A stretch of DNA of 64,000 nucleotides from Stutzerimonas frequens (lineage in GTDB: Bacteria > Pseudomonadota > Gammaproteobacteria > Pseudomonadales > Pseudomonadaceae). A program made the translations under genes and the position numbers. Every line of letters starts with the position of its first letter. Position 1 is the first letter of the stretch. Where the stretch lies: contig NZ_JAMOHM010000016.1 of the NCBI RefSeq assembly GCF_024448335.1, positions 1-64,000 of the forward strand. The letters run 5' to 3'. The notes beneath the pieces are model-generated. The model had not been told where the DNA came from. It was given only the letters and a program-made list of their open reading frames with translations, and did not search any database. This document shows positions 1-14,605 of this stretch, piece by piece.

Positions 1-215
1 AATCCAACATTGGCGACTTACCCCGTCAAAGTGTATTGGCCCTTAGGGCTCTTAAGATGAATGACTCGAATGAGACAAACTCTACTCCGCAGTAGGGATA
101 TTCCGAAATTGATTAAAACATTGGCGTCGATTCGATCTGTCTATTTTTAAAATGAAAACCCCGGCCGGGGCCGGGGCTTTCTTTGCACCACTTTGACTCT
201 ACAAGTGCCGCCGCA
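1..215. other. Gene-free flank downstream of gyrB
   Basis: This stretch is clearly more AT-rich than the rest of the window and contains no convincing coding frame. The only structure I can point to is the GC-rich hairpin near its right end, annotated separately as the gyrB terminator. The left part may be the regulatory region or tail of a gene lying outside the window. Confidence 0.5.
152..180 (-). terminator. Rho-independent terminator of gyrB
   Basis: A 7-bp stem CCCCGGC/GCCGGGG (159-165 with 170-176) closes a 4-base loop. Read on the minus strand it is followed by TTTT. It sits about 40 bases past the gyrB stop codon, the right place for the end of the leftward dnaA-dnaN-recF-gyrB transcript. 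Confidence 0.75.
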
Positions 216-3739
<3,524 letters not shown>

Positions 3740-3748
3740 TAAGCGGGG

Positions 3749-4852
3749 TTACAGACGCATCGGCATCACGACGTAAGCGGAATCGTCGTTGTCGAACTCC
3801 TGCACCAGAGCGCTGCTGTTGGCGTCGGAGAGAATCAGACGCACCTGCTCGGTGGTCATCACGCCCAGGACATCGAGCAGGTAGCTGACGTTGAAACCGA
3901 TCTCCAGCGATCCTCCGTTGTAATCGACTGCAACTTCCTCTTCGGCTTCCTCCTGCTCCGGGTTGTTGGCCTGGATCTTCAACAGGCCGCTTTCTAACTG
4001 CAGGCGAATGCCGCGGTACTTCTCGTTGGAGAGGATCGCCGTGCGGCTGAACGCCTCGCGCAGCAGCTGGCGATCACCGACCACCAGCTTGTCACCGCCC
4101 CGCGGCAGCACACGCTCGTAGTCCGGGAATTTTCCGTCCACCAGCTTGGAGGTGAAGGTGAACTCGCCAGTAGTCGCGCGAATGTGATGCTGACCCAGTA
4201 CGATGCTGACTTCGGCATCCTGATCGTTGAGCAGGCGCGCCAGTTCCAGGATGCCCTTGCGCGGGACGATCACCTGATGGCGATCCGGCTGTTCGATGCC
4301 GGCCTGCATCGAGCACATGGCCAGGCGATGGCCATCGGTGGCCACGGCACGCAGCATGCCGCTGGACACTTCGATCAGCATGCCGTTGAGGTAATAGCGC
4401 ACATCCTGCTGGGCCATGGCGAACGCGCTGCGCTCGATGAGCTTGCGCAGCTTGCCCTGCTCGACGGTAAACGACAGTGAGCCAGGACCTTCTTCCACTG
4501 TGGGGAAATCGTTGGCCGGCAGGGTCGACAGCGTGAAGCGGCTGCGCCCCGACTTGATGACGACCTTCTGGTCATCCAGGCGAATACTGATCAGCGCATC
4601 GCTCGGCAGGCTCTTGCAGATATCCATCAGCTTGCGTGCCGGCACGGTGATCTCGCCAGGCTCGGCGGCATCTTCGAGCGCGACGCGCCCCACCAGTTCA
4701 ACCTCGAGATCGGTACCGGTCAGCGACAACTGCTGCCCCTGTACGACAAGAAGAACGTTGGACAGCACCGGCAAGGTCTGACGGCGTTCTACGACGCCAG
4801 CAACCAGCTGCAGGGGTTTCAACAGGGCTTCGCGCTGAATGGAAAAATGCAT
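3749..4852 (-). CDS. dnaN: DNA polymerase III beta subunit (sliding clamp)
   Basis: The ring-shaped processivity clamp of the replicative polymerase, which also docks many repair proteins. The product starts MHFSIQREALLKPLQLVAGV and ends VVMPMRL, the typical terminal motif of bacterial beta clamps. Its 367 residues are the normal length for three repeated clamp domains. The gene lies between dnaA (33 bases upstream) and recF (9 bases downstream), so it is probably co-transcribed from the dnaA promoter. Confidence 0.98.
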   Translation of the reverse strand: MHFSIQREALLKPLQLVAGVVERRQTLPVLSNVLLVVQGQQLSLTGTDLEVELVGRVALEDAAEPGEITVPARKLMDICKSLPSDALISIRLDDQKVVIKSGRSRFTLSTLPANDFPTVEEGPGSLSFTVEQGKLRKLIERSAFAMAQQDVRYYLNGMLIEVSSGMLRAVATDGHRLAMCSMQAGIEQPDRHQVIVPRKGILELARLLNDQDAEVSIVLGQHHIRATTGEFTFTSKLVDGKFPDYERVLPRGGDKLVVGDRQLLREAFSRTAILSNEKYRGIRLQLESGLLKIQANNPEQEEAEEEVAVDYNGGSLEIGFNVSYLLDVLGVMTTEQVRLILSDANSSALVQEFDNDDSAYVVMPMRL

Positions 4853-4885
4853 GGTCTGGTCCCTTGCCTATAGATTAGGTCGCAC

Positions 4886-6346
4886 TCACGTTGTCAAAGT
4901 TCGCAGCAGATTTTTGTAATCTTCGCGTATATCCGCGTCTGTTTCCCGCAATTCGGCGATCTTACGACAGGCATGCAGAACCGTGGTGTGATCTCGACCG
5001 CCGAACGCATCGCCGATCTCCGGCAGGCTGTGATTGGTCAATTCCTTGGACAAAGCCATAGCCACTTGCCGCGGACGCGCGACCGAACGAGAACGCCGCT
5101 TGGACAGCAGATCGGAAATCTTGATCTTGTAGTACTCGGCCACGGTGCGCTGGATATTGTCGACGCTGACCAGTTTATCCTGCAACGCCAGAAGGTCCTT
5201 CAGCGATTCGCGTATCAGCTCGATGGTGATGTCGCGGCCCATGAAGTGGGCATGGGCGATCACCCGCTTCAGCGCACCCTCGAGCTCGCGGACGTTGGAG
5301 CGAATGCGCTGGGCGATGAAGAAGGCCGCATCGTGGGGCAGGTCCACCTTGGCCTGATCCGCCTTCTTCATCAGGATCGCCACACGGGTCTCCAGTTCAG
5401 GTGGCTCGACCGCTACGGTCAAACCCCAACCGAAACGCGACTTAAGACGCTCTTCCAGCCCATCTATCTCCTTCGGATAGCGGTCGCTGGTGAGAATGAC
5501 CTGCTGGCCGCCTTCAAGCAGCGCATTGAAGGTATGGAAGAATTCTTCCTGGGAACGCTCTTTCTTGGCGAAGAACTGGATGTCATCGATCAGCAGCGCA
5601 TCCACTGAACGGTAGAAGCGCTTGAACTCGTTGATCGCGTTGAGCTGCAGGGCCTTGACCATGTCGGCCACGAAACGCTCCGAGTGCAGGTACACCACTT
5701 TGGCGTTCGGATTCTTCTTCAGCAGATGGTTGCCCACCGCATGCATCAGGTGGGTCTTGCCCAGGCCCACCCCCCCATAAAGGAAGAGCGGGTTGTAACC
5801 GTGCTTGGGGTTGTCCGCCACCTGCCAGGCCGCAGCCCGCGCCAGCTGGTTGGATTTGCCTTCGACGAAATTCTCGAAAGTGAAGGTGCGATTCAGATAG
5901 CTGGTGTGCTTTAGACCACCTTCGACCTGGACGGTACGCTCGGTACGCGGCGGCTCCGGCTCTGGGGGGTCGGCAACCACCGGCTCGAACCGGGCCGCTT
6001 GCGGTTGCGCCACCGCTGCGGGCGTGACCGGCGTGGTTGTTGCTGGTTGCGGCTGGGCGCGCGCAGCTGCGGCCGCGGAGGGCAGGGCTGCGGACGAGGT
6101 GCGCTTGCTACCTATAAGAAGGGAGAGTGCCGGCGCCAGCCCGGTCGACCGTTCGGAAAGCAGCTCCAGCAGTCGCGACAGGTACTTTTCATTGACCCAG
6201 TCGAGCACGAAGCGATTGGGGGCATAGACGCGCAGTTCATCGCCGTCGCCCTCCACCTGCAGGGGACGAATCCATGTGTTGAATTGCTGAGCAGGCAGTT
6301 CATCGCGCAAAAGCTCAACACACTGCTGCCAAAGTTCCACCGACAC
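4886..6346 (-). CDS. dnaA: Chromosomal replication initiator protein DnaA
   Basis: An AAA+ initiator that binds DnaA boxes and melts the origin. I place the start at the GTG at 6346, giving 486 residues beginning (M)[16 protein letters not shown], because this matches the usual domain I and an AGGAG lies just upstream. An in-frame ATG at 6496 would add 50 residues unlike any DnaA and run through the origin region. Domain II is a low-complexity Ala/Pro/Gln linker. Domain III has Walker [10 protein letters not shown] and Walker [10 protein letters not shown]. Domain IV has the DnaA-box-binding helix with [16 protein letters not shown] DnaA box near the promoter suggests autoregulation. Confidence 0.97.
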   Translation of the reverse strand: MSVELWQQCVELLRDELPAQQFNTWIRPLQVEGDGDELRVYAPNRFVLDWVNEKYLSRLLELLSERSTGLAPALSLLIGSKRTSSAALPSAAAAARAQPQPATTTPVTPAAVAQPQAARFEPVVADPPEPEPPRTERTVQVEGGLKHTSYLNRTFTFENFVEGKSNQLARAAAWQVADNPKHGYNPLFLYGGVGLGKTHLMHAVGNHLLKKNPNAKVVYLHSERFVADMVKALQLNAINEFKRFYRSVDALLIDDIQFFAKKERSQEEFFHTFNALLEGGQQVILTSDRYPKEIDGLEERLKSRFGWGLTVAVEPPELETRVAILMKKADQAKVDLPHDAAFFIAQRIRSNVRELEGALKRVIAHAHFMGRDITIELIRESLKDLLALQDKLVSVDNIQRTVAEYYKIKISDLLSKRRSRSVARPRQVAMALSKELTNHSLPEIGDAFGGRDHTTVLHACRKIAELRETDADIREDYKNLLRTLTT

Positions 6347-6385
6347 GGAAGCTCCTATCGACTCTGTCGAGGTAAGACGGCGGCC

Positions 6386-6391
6386 ATTGTA
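6386..6391 (-). promoter_or_regulatory. Putative -10 box of the dnaA promoter
   Basis: On the minus strand this reads TACAAT, 40 bases upstream of the chosen GTG start. I see no good -35 hexamer at 17 bases, but a perfect DnaA box (6408-6416) covers that interval, so DnaA binding would compete with RNA polymerase. The match is by eye. Confidence 0.5.
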
Positions 6392-6399
6392 GCTGTGCA

Positions 6400-6740
6400 C
6401 CGGTTGGTTATCCACAAGAACCCGACCCGTGCCACTGCGATTCCGGCTTAGCAGACAGAACGAAAAGCCACCCTGCAAGCCTGTTGATAACTCCACCTAA
6501 GAGCGGTGTTCAACCCTGTGGGAAAGCGATGGGCTATGTCCTCTGTGGATAAATCCGGACTTCATCCCCAGGCTGCACAGAGGCTCCCCACCCCCGCCGC
6601 ACCGCTTTTCCACCTGCTTTTCAATCGCTGCAGCCCTTGCTGCGTATGGCCTGCAGAAAGGTATCCACAGATCGTGGTGGGTACATACATAAGCATTACA
6701 TCTTAAGAGCTTATATTTCTTTTCTTTCTTATCTATTTTC
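6400..6740. other. oriC: Replication origin region (oriC), dnaA-rpmH intergenic
   Basis: The dnaA-rpmH spacer carries perfect DnaA boxes at 6408-6416 (plus) and 6544-6552 (minus). One-mismatch boxes lie at 6482-6490 (minus, TGTTGATAA) and 6661-6669 (plus, GTATCCACA). After the last box comes an AT-rich stretch (about 6684-6740) with CATACATAAGCAT and pyrimidine-rich CTTATCTATTT, a candidate unwinding element. Plasmid-borne Pseudomonas origins have been described from this interval, from memory of the literature. An open frame on the minus strand at 6497-6838 is ignored as a chance frame through the origin. Confidence 0.85.
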
Positions 6741-6764
6741 TGGCTCGGCGGAACTGGTTGGAAA

Positions 6765-6793
6765 TTGACCTGGCTGGACAGCTTCTCTACAAT
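6765..6793 (+). promoter_or_regulatory. Sigma-70 promoter of rpmH operon
   Basis: TTGACC (6765-6770) and TACAAT (6788-6793) are separated by exactly 17 bases, giving near-consensus -35 and -10 hexamers. The -10 box is 60 bases before the rpmH start. It should drive rpmH-rnpA-yidD-yidC rightward, divergent from dnaA. Confidence 0.8.
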
Positions 6794-6852
6794 CGCCGGT
6801 CTCTTAAAAGGGGGCCATTCCGGCCCGCAATGGATCACCAGGTAACCGCACC

Positions 6853-6987
6853 ATGAAACGCACTTTCCAACCCAGCACCATCAAGCGCGCTCGTACCCAT
6901 GGCTTCCGTGCCCGCATGGCCACCAAGAACGGTCGTCAAGTTCTGTCCCGCCGTCGCGCCAAAGGCCGTAAGCGTCTGACCGTCTGA
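6853..6987 (+). CDS. rpmH: 50S ribosomal protein L34
   Basis: A 44-residue, very basic protein of the large ribosomal subunit, [18 protein letters not shown] through [11 protein letters not shown]. This is the exact pattern and length of bacterial L34. It is the first gene of the rightward operon and is followed 14 bases later by rnpA, the classic pairing. A strong sigma-70-type promoter precedes it. Confidence 0.98.
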
Positions 6988-7001
6988 TATCGGAACAGGT
7001 A

Positions 7002-7397
7002 GTGAGTCGGGGCTTCGGCCGGGAAAAGCGTCTGCTGACTCCCCGCCAATTCAAGGCAGTCTTCGACTCCCCTTCCGGTAAGGTGCCTGGCAGGAACGTC
7101 CTGCTGCTGGCACGCGAGAACGATCTGCAATACCCCCGCCTCGGGTTGGTGATCGGCAAGAAAAGCGTCAAGCTTTCGGTGGAACGTAACCGCATAAAGC
7201 GGCAGATACGGGAAACCTTTCGCCACCACCAACTGGAATTGGCGGGCTGGGACATCGTGATCATCGCTCGCAAGGGATTGGCTGATCTGGACAATCCCGA
7301 ACTGGCGAAGCAGTTCGCCAAGCTCTGGAAGCGACTGTCACGCAACCCAGCCAAGGCCGCCGTCGAACCTGGAGCCGCCAACAGCACCCATGCGTAA
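7002..7397 (+). CDS. rnpA: Ribonuclease P protein component
   Basis: The protein subunit of RNase P, which helps the catalytic RNA cut the 5' leader from pre-tRNA. The 131-residue product contains the conserved block [17 protein letters not shown], the RNA-binding RNR signature. The start codon is GTG, (M)[20 protein letters not shown]. The C-terminal tail, rich in Ala and Pro, is variable in this family. It overlaps the start of yidD by eight bases. Confidence 0.96.
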   Translation: MSRGFGREKRLLTPRQFKAVFDSPSGKVPGRNVLLLARENDLQYPRLGLVIGKKSVKLSVERNRIKRQIRETFRHHQLELAGWDIVIIARKGLADLDNPELAKQFAKLWKRLSRNPAKAAVEPGAANSTHA

Positions 7398-7635
7398 ATT
7401 GGCCATTGCTTCGATCAAGGTCTACCAGTACGCCATCAGTCCGATGATGGCCAGTCACTGTCGTTTCTATCCAAGCTGCTCCTGCTATGCACTAGAGGCC
7501 ATCGAAACCCATGGTCTGTTGCGTGGCGGCTGGCTGAGCCTGCGCAGGTTGGGGCGTTGCCACCCGTGGAACCCTGGTGGCTACGATCCTGTGCCTCCTC
7601 ACAACACTTCCAATTCATCTCCGATGGCCAAGTAA
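7390..7635 (+). CDS. yidD: Membrane protein insertion efficiency factor YidD
   Basis: A small membrane-associated protein thought to assist YidC-dependent insertion. The 81 residues contain the family signature [22 protein letters not shown] and the later segment [14 protein letters not shown]. It overlaps rnpA by eight bases and stops two bases before the yidC start, so it belongs to the rpmH-rnpA-yidD-yidC operon. Confidence 0.95.
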   Translation: MRKLAIASIKVYQYAISPMMASHCRFYPSCSCYALEAIETHGLLRGGWLSLRRLGRCHPWNPGGYDPVPPHNTSNSSPMAK

Positions 7636-7637
7636 CC

Positions 7638-9308
7638 ATGGATATCAAACGCTCGATACTGCTCGTAGCTCTGGCAGTCGTTGCCTACCTGATGGTTCTT
7701 CAGTGGAACCAGGATTACGGTCAGGCAGCTTTGCCGACCGAAACCGCGCAAAGCCAGCCAGCCGCGCCGGCACTGCCGGACAGCCCGAGTGCGACGACCG
7801 AAGGCAATGCTGATGACGTCCCGGCCGTGGCCGGTCAGCAGCAGGCCAGCGCCCTGCCAGCCAGCGCACCGAGTAGTCAACTGATCCGGGTGCGCACTGA
7901 CGTATTGGATCTGGCCATCGATCCGCGTGGCGGGGACATCGTCGAGCTGCATCTGCCGCAGTATCCTCGCCGTCAGGATCGGCCCGATGTGCCGTTCCAG
8001 CTGTTCGAGCGCAGCAGCGAGCGCACCTATGAAGCGCAGAGCGGCCTGATTGGCGATGGTCCGGACAAGGCCAGCGGCCGTCCGCAGTACAGCAGTGAGA
8101 AAACCGAGTATCGACTGGCCGAAGGGCAGGATGAGCTGGTTGTCGACCTGAACTACAACGCCGATGGGGTCAACTACACCAAGCGCTTCACTCTGGAGCG
8201 AGGCAACTACGCGCTGAAGGTCAACTACCTGATCGACAACCAGAGTGAAAAGCCCTGGACCGGCTATCTGTTCGGCCAACTCAAGCGCGACAACAGCGGC
8301 GACCCATCCTCGAGCACCGCCACCGGCACCGCCACTTATCTGGGTGCCGCGCTGTGGACCAAGGACGAGCCCTATCGCAAGGTCTCCATGGGCGACATGG
8401 ATGAAAGCAACCTGCGTGAAAGCGTGCAGGGCGGCTGGATCGCCTGGCTGCAGCACTACTTCGTCACCGCCTGGATCCCGCAGGCGGACAACACCAACCA
8501 GGTGCAGACCCGCAAGGACAGCCAGGGCAACTACATCATCGGTTTCACCGGCCCGGCGGTCACGGTGCCGGCCGGTGCTCAGGGTGAGACCGGCGCCACG
8601 CTGTATGCCGGCCCGAAGAGCCAGGACAAACTGGAAGAGCTCTCGCCGGGTCTGCGTCTGACGGTCGACTACGGCATTCTCTGGTTCATCGCCCAGCCGA
8701 TCTTCTGGCTGCTGGAGAACATCCACGCGCTGCTCGGCAACTGGGGCTGGTCGATCATTGTGCTGACCATCGTCATCAAGCTCGCCTTCTTCCCGCTCTC
8801 TGCCGCTAGTTACCGGTCGATGGCCCGCATGCGCGCGGTCTCGCCGAAGATGCAGGCGCTGAAGGAACAGCATGGCGACGATCGCCAGAAGATGTCCCAG
8901 GCGATGATGGAGCTGTACAAGAAGGAAAAGATCAATCCGCTGGGTGGCTGCCTGCCGATCCTGGTGCAGATGCCGGTGTTCCTGGCGCTGTACTGGGTCC
9001 TGCTGGAAAGCGTCGAGATGCGCCAAGCGCCCTGGATGTTCTGGATCACCGACCTGTCGATCAAGGATCCGTTCTTCATCCTGCCGATCATCATGGGCGT
9101 GACCATGTTCATTCAGCAGCAGCTCAACCCGACGCCGCCGGACCCCATGCAGGCTCGGGTGATGAAGCTGTTGCCGATCATCTTCACCTTCTTCTTCCTC
9201 TGGTTCCCTGCCGGTCTCGTGCTGTACTGGGTCGTCAACAACGTCCTGTCCATCGCTCAGCAGTGGTACATTACCCGCAAGATCGAGGCCGCGGCGAAGC
9301 CCGCCTGA
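7638..9308 (+). CDS. yidC: Membrane protein insertase YidC (Oxa1 family)
   Basis: An inner-membrane insertase that integrates proteins, including Fo subunits of ATP synthase, with or without Sec. I use the ATG at 7638, giving 556 residues starting MDIKRSILLVALAVVAYLMVLQW. The longer in-frame extension back to 7557 would overlap yidD. The order is an N-terminal transmembrane helix, a Pro/Ala/Gln-rich linker, a large periplasmic domain (about residues 60-340), and the Oxa1 core of five transmembrane segments from about residue 350 (WGWSIIVLTIVIKLAFFPLS, INPLGGCLPILVQMPVF, WFPAGLVLYWVVNN). It is the last gene of its operon. Confidence 0.97.
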   Translation: MDIKRSILLVALAVVAYLMVLQWNQDYGQAALPTETAQSQPAAPALPDSPSATTEGNADDVPAVAGQQQASALPASAPSSQLIRVRTDVLDLAIDPRGGDIVELHLPQYPRRQDRPDVPFQLFERSSERTYEAQSGLIGDGPDKASGRPQYSSEKTEYRLAEGQDELVVDLNYNADGVNYTKRFTLERGNYALKVNYLIDNQSEKPWTGYLFGQLKRDNSGDPSSSTATGTATYLGAALWTKDEPYRKVSMGDMDESNLRESVQGGWIAWLQHYFVTAWIPQADNTNQVQTRKDSQGNYIIGFTGPAVTVPAGAQGETGATLYAGPKSQDKLEELSPGLRLTVDYGILWFIAQPIFWLLENIHALLGNWGWSIIVLTIVIKLAFFPLSAASYRSMARMRAVSPKMQALKEQHGDDRQKMSQAMMELYKKEKINPLGGCLPILVQMPVFLALYWVLLESVEMRQAPWMFWITDLSIKDPFFILPIIMGVTMFIQQQLNPTPPDPMQARVMKLLPIIFTFFFLWFPAGLVLYWVVNNVLSIAQQWYITRKIEAAAKPA

Positions 9309-9328
9309 CGCCTCAGATGCTCATGCAC

Positions 9329-9353
9329 AACGCCCCTTGATTGGGGCGTTCTG
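9329..9353 (+). terminator. Hairpin terminator after yidC
   Basis: The arms AACGCCCC and GGGGCGTT (about 9329-9336 and 9343-9350) form a stem around TTGATT. The downstream T-run is short, so termination may be partial and allow some read-through into mnmE. Confidence 0.55.
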
Positions 9354-9380
9354 CTATCTGCGATCCAGAAAGGAGGCCGC

Positions 9381-10748
9381 ATGAATCCAGTTCGCGACAC
9401 CATAGCTGCCGTCGCTACCGCCCCGGGGCGCGGAGGGGTCGGTATCGTCCGGGTCTCAGGGCCACGGGCCAAGGCCATCGCCATTACCCTGACCGGTCGT
9501 GAGCCAACACCACGGCATGCGCACTACGGTGGATTTCACGCAGACGATGGCGAGGTGATCGACGAGGGCTTGCTGCTGTTCTTTCCAGGCCCGCATTCGT
9601 TCACCGGTGAGGACGTACTCGAACTACAGGGGCATGGTGGCCCGGTTGTTCTGGACATGCTCCTGCAGCGCTGCGTCGAACTCGGCGTGCGTCTGGCTCG
9701 ACCAGGCGAGTTCAGTGAGCGCGCCTTTCTCAACGACAAGCTGGATCTGGCCCAGGCCGAGGCGATCGCCGATCTCATCGAAGCGAGCTCGGCACAGGCG
9801 GCGCGCAACGCGGTGCGTTCGCTGCAGGGCGAATTCTCTCGCCGCGTGCACCAACTGACCGAGAAGTTGATTCAGCTACGCATCTACGTAGAAGCAGCGA
9901 TCGATTTTCCTGAAGAAGAGATCGACTTTCTGGCCGATGGGCATGTCCTGGCGCAGCTGAACGCCGTGATAGCAGAGTTATCCACAGTGCTGCGGGAGGC
10001 CGGCCAGGGTGCCTTGCTGCGGGACGGGATGACGGTAGTGATCGCGGGACGCCCGAACGCCGGTAAATCCAGCCTGCTCAATGCACTGGCGGGCCGCGAG
10101 GCTGCGATTGTGACCGATATTGCCGGGACCACCCGCGACGTGCTGCGCGAACACATCCTCATCGATGGCATGCCGTTGCATGTCGTCGACACGGCCGGTC
10201 TGCGCGACACCGACGATCAGGTCGAGCGCATCGGCGTGCAACGTGCGCTCAACGCCATCGGCGAAGCGGACAGAGTGCTGCTGATGGTCGATGCCAGTGC
10301 ACCTGAAGCGCTGGACCCCATGGCCCTCTGGCCGGAGTTTCTCGAGTTCAGCCCGGCACCGAACCGGGTGACGCTGATCCGAAACAAAGCCGATCTGAGC
10401 GGTGAGCCGATCGCGATTCGCTTTGACGACAGCGGACAGGCAACCCTGAGCCTGTGCGCCCGATCAGGTGAAGGGATCGAGCTGCTCCGCGAACACCTCA
10501 AGCAGTGCATAGGTTACGAGCAGACTTCTGAAAGCAGCTTCAGCGCTCGGCGCCGCCATCTGGACGCACTGCGTCTGGCCGACCAGTATCTGCAGCATGG
10601 ACATGCCCAACTGACACTGGCCGGCGCGGGCGAGCTGCTGGCCGAGGATCTGCGCCTGGCACAACAGGCGCTCGGCGAGATTACCGGAGCGTTCAGCTCG
10701 GACGACCTGCTCGGGCGAATCTTCTCCAGCTTCTGCATCGGCAAATGA
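9381..10748 (+). CDS. mnmE: tRNA modification GTPase MnmE
   Basis: With MnmG it installs the aminomethyl-type modification on U34 of certain tRNAs. The 455 residues show an N-terminal tetrahydrofolate-binding domain ([14 protein letters not shown]) and an inserted G domain with G1 GRPNAGKSS, the TTRD loop, G3 [10 protein letters not shown] and G4 NKAD. The C-terminus ends FCIGK, whose Cys is the conserved catalytic-region residue. A GGAGG lies before the ATG. A perfect DnaA box, TTATCCACA, lies inside the gene at 9978-9986. Confidence 0.97.
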   Translation: MNPVRDTIAAVATAPGRGGVGIVRVSGPRAKAIAITLTGREPTPRHAHYGGFHADDGEVIDEGLLLFFPGPHSFTGEDVLELQGHGGPVVLDMLLQRCVELGVRLARPGEFSERAFLNDKLDLAQAEAIADLIEASSAQAARNAVRSLQGEFSRRVHQLTEKLIQLRIYVEAAIDFPEEEIDFLADGHVLAQLNAVIAELSTVLREAGQGALLRDGMTVVIAGRPNAGKSSLLNALAGREAAIVTDIAGTTRDVLREHILIDGMPLHVVDTAGLRDTDDQVERIGVQRALNAIGEADRVLLMVDASAPEALDPMALWPEFLEFSPAPNRVTLIRNKADLSGEPIAIRFDDSGQATLSLCARSGEGIELLREHLKQCIGYEQTSESSFSARRRHLDALRLADQYLQHGHAQLTLAGAGELLAEDLRLAQQALGEITGAFSSDDLLGRIFSSFCIGK

Positions 10749-11246
10749 CTCAGAACGGGCGTTGATCGCGCCCGCTTCACTTCCTCTCCCTTCACCCACA
10801 ACGCGCAACGTCGCGCTGAAGAAACCCAGCGCAGGCATTCGGCTGCCCGTTGTACCGTCAATAAGCCCTGTGGAAAAGCCCGCCTGAAGGCAGTAGAAAA
10901 GTCATCTTAAAAGCGGGTGTCAAATCCATATGTGCATAACCAGAGCTTTAATCCACAGGATGCGCGCCGCGTTCACACGGCTAACACCCAGCCGAAGCAC
11001 AGCCTTATCCTTTTCTGGAGAACTAGAGCGACGCGGGCTTCAGAGGCTTATCCACAGGACGGTACTCCACCATACATAAACATAAAAATAAGCTTCTTAT
11101 CTATTTCTTCTCTATTTCTATGTTTACCCACTGACATACCTCCGTCGAATGGTTGGTCATTTTTTGCTCAGAGCCCTTCTTTAGCTCCGGCTAAATCCCT
11201 ATACTTCGCGGTTTCCCAAACTCCCATCTAGACAGGCACGAGGTGC
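10749..11246. other. Second origin-like region between mnmE and mnmG
   Basis: This 498-base spacer holds no credible gene. A weak hairpin CGGGCG/CGCCCG (10756-10774) may end mnmE transcripts. DnaA boxes follow: 10869-10877 (minus, one mismatch), 10931-10939 (minus, one mismatch), 10949-10957 (plus, one mismatch) and 11048-11056 (perfect, plus). An AT-rich block from 11071 to about 11130 contains CATACATAAACAT and CTTATCTATTT. A TATACT at 11200-11205 is a candidate -10 for mnmG with no clear -35. Two origin-like regions at these positions have been discussed for pseudomonads, from memory. Confidence 0.7.
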
Positions 11247-13141
<1,895 letters not shown>

Positions 13142-13142
<1 letters not shown>

Positions 13143-13789
13143 TGAATCTGGTCAGCGAATCCCACGCCGAAGAACTTGTCCGCGGCGCCAGACAGCTCGG
13201 CATCCCGCTGGACGACCGCCAGCAACAACTGCTGCTGGCCTACCTGGCGCTGCTGATCAAGTGGAACAAGGCCTACAACCTGACCGCCGTACGCGACCCG
13301 GACGAGATGGTGTCGCGGCACCTGCTCGACAGCCTCAGCGTGGTGTCCTTCGTCGCCGAAGGTGGGCGCAACTGGCTGGATGTCGGCAGCGGTGGCGGCA
13401 TGCCTGGCGTGCCGCTAGCGATCATGTTCCCCGAGCTGGCCTTCACCCTGCTGGACTCGAACGGCAAGAAGACGCGCTTTCTCACCCAAGTGAAGCTGGA
13501 GCTGAAACTGGCCAATCTCGAGGTGGTGCACAGCCGTGTCGAGCAGTTCCAGCCAGCCATCGCTTTCGACGGCATCACCTCGCGTGCCTTCAGCTCGCTG
13601 GAGGACTTTGCCAGCTGGACACGCCATCTGGGCGATACCGAAACGCGCTGGCTGGCGATGAAAGGCGTGCAGCCGGACGACGAGCTGCAGCGCCTGCCTG
13701 CGGACTTCCGCCTCGATGCCTGTCACGTACTCAAGGTTCCCGGTTGCCAAGGCCAGCGCCATCTGCTGATACTGCGCCGCACTTCATGA
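13142..13789 (+). CDS. rsmG: 16S rRNA (guanine-527-N7)-methyltransferase RsmG
   Basis: An SAM-dependent methyltransferase acting on G527 of 16S rRNA; loss in other bacteria gives low-level streptomycin resistance. The 215 residues contain the SAM-binding motif [16 protein letters not shown] (about residues 79-94), preceded by [13 protein letters not shown]. The start codon overlaps the mnmG stop (TGATG). The parA start lies 18 bases after its stop. Confidence 0.96.
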
Positions 13790-13807
13790 CCCGGACTGAC
13801 ACTGACC

Positions 13808-14596
13808 ATGGCTAAAGTCTTCGCCATTGCCAACCAGAAAGGCGGTGTCGCCAAGACCACCACCTGTATCAACCTGGCCGCTTCGCTGGTTGCGACGCGC
13901 CGGCGCGTGCTGCTGATCGATCTCGATCCGCAGGGCAACGCCACCACCGGCAGCGGTGTGGACAAGCTCGGCCTGGAATACTCGATTTACGATGTGCTGA
14001 TCGGCGAATGCAGCCTGGTTGATGCCATGCAGTTCTCCGAGCACGGTGGCTACCAGTTGCTGCCGGCCAACCGCGACCTGACCGCGGCCGAGGTGGCCCT
14101 GTTGAATCTGCCGGCCAAGGAAAAGCGCCTGCGCGAAGCCCTGGCGCCGGTCCGCGAAAATTATGACTACATCCTCATCGACTGCCCCCCGTCGCTGTCG
14201 ATGCTGACTATCAATGCTCTGGCTGCATCGGACGGAGTGATCATCCCAATGCAGTGCGAGTACTACGCGCTCGAAGGGCTCACCGACCTGGTCAACTCGA
14301 TCCAGCGCATCGGTCAGGCACTCAATCCGAGTCTGAAGATCGAAGGTCTGCTGCGCACCATGTACGACCCGCGCAGCAGCCTGACCAACGATGTCTCCGA
14401 GCAGCTCAAGGCGCATTTTGGCGACAAGCTCTACGACACCGTCATCCCGCGCAACGTCAGGCTTGCCGAGGCACCCAGCCACGGTATGCCGGCGCTGGTC
14501 TACGACAAGCAATCCAAGGGCGCACTGGCCTACCTGGCCCTGGCCGGAGAACTGTCGCGACGCCAGCGCCAGTCGGCGCGTGGCGCCCTCGCATAA
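13808..14596 (+). CDS. parA: Chromosome partitioning ATPase ParA (Soj)
   Basis: A deviant-Walker ATPase that forms nucleoid-bound gradients and moves ParB-parS complexes apart. The 262 residues begin MAKVFAIANQKGGVAKTTT, with the signature lysine of the KGGVAKT P-loop. Walker B is YDYILIDCPPSL. The short N-terminus without a DNA-binding domain marks the chromosomal Soj type. It is nine bases upstream of parB, and the parS targets are in recF about 11 kb to the left. Confidence 0.97.
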   Translation: MAKVFAIANQKGGVAKTTTCINLAASLVATRRRVLLIDLDPQGNATTGSGVDKLGLEYSIYDVLIGECSLVDAMQFSEHGGYQLLPANRDLTAAEVALLNLPAKEKRLREALAPVRENYDYILIDCPPSLSMLTINALAASDGVIIPMQCEYYALEGLTDLVNSIQRIGQALNPSLKIEGLLRTMYDPRSSLTNDVSEQLKAHFGDKLYDTVIPRNVRLAEAPSHGMPALVYDKQSKGALAYLALAGELSRRQRQSARGALA

Positions 14597-14605
14597 GGAC
14601 TACTC

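Noticed and set aside
6497..6838. Minus-strand frame of 113 codons in the dnaA-rpmH spacer
   Set aside because: It runs through DnaA boxes, the AT-rich element and the rpmH promoter, has no recognisable product, and lies in a known origin position.
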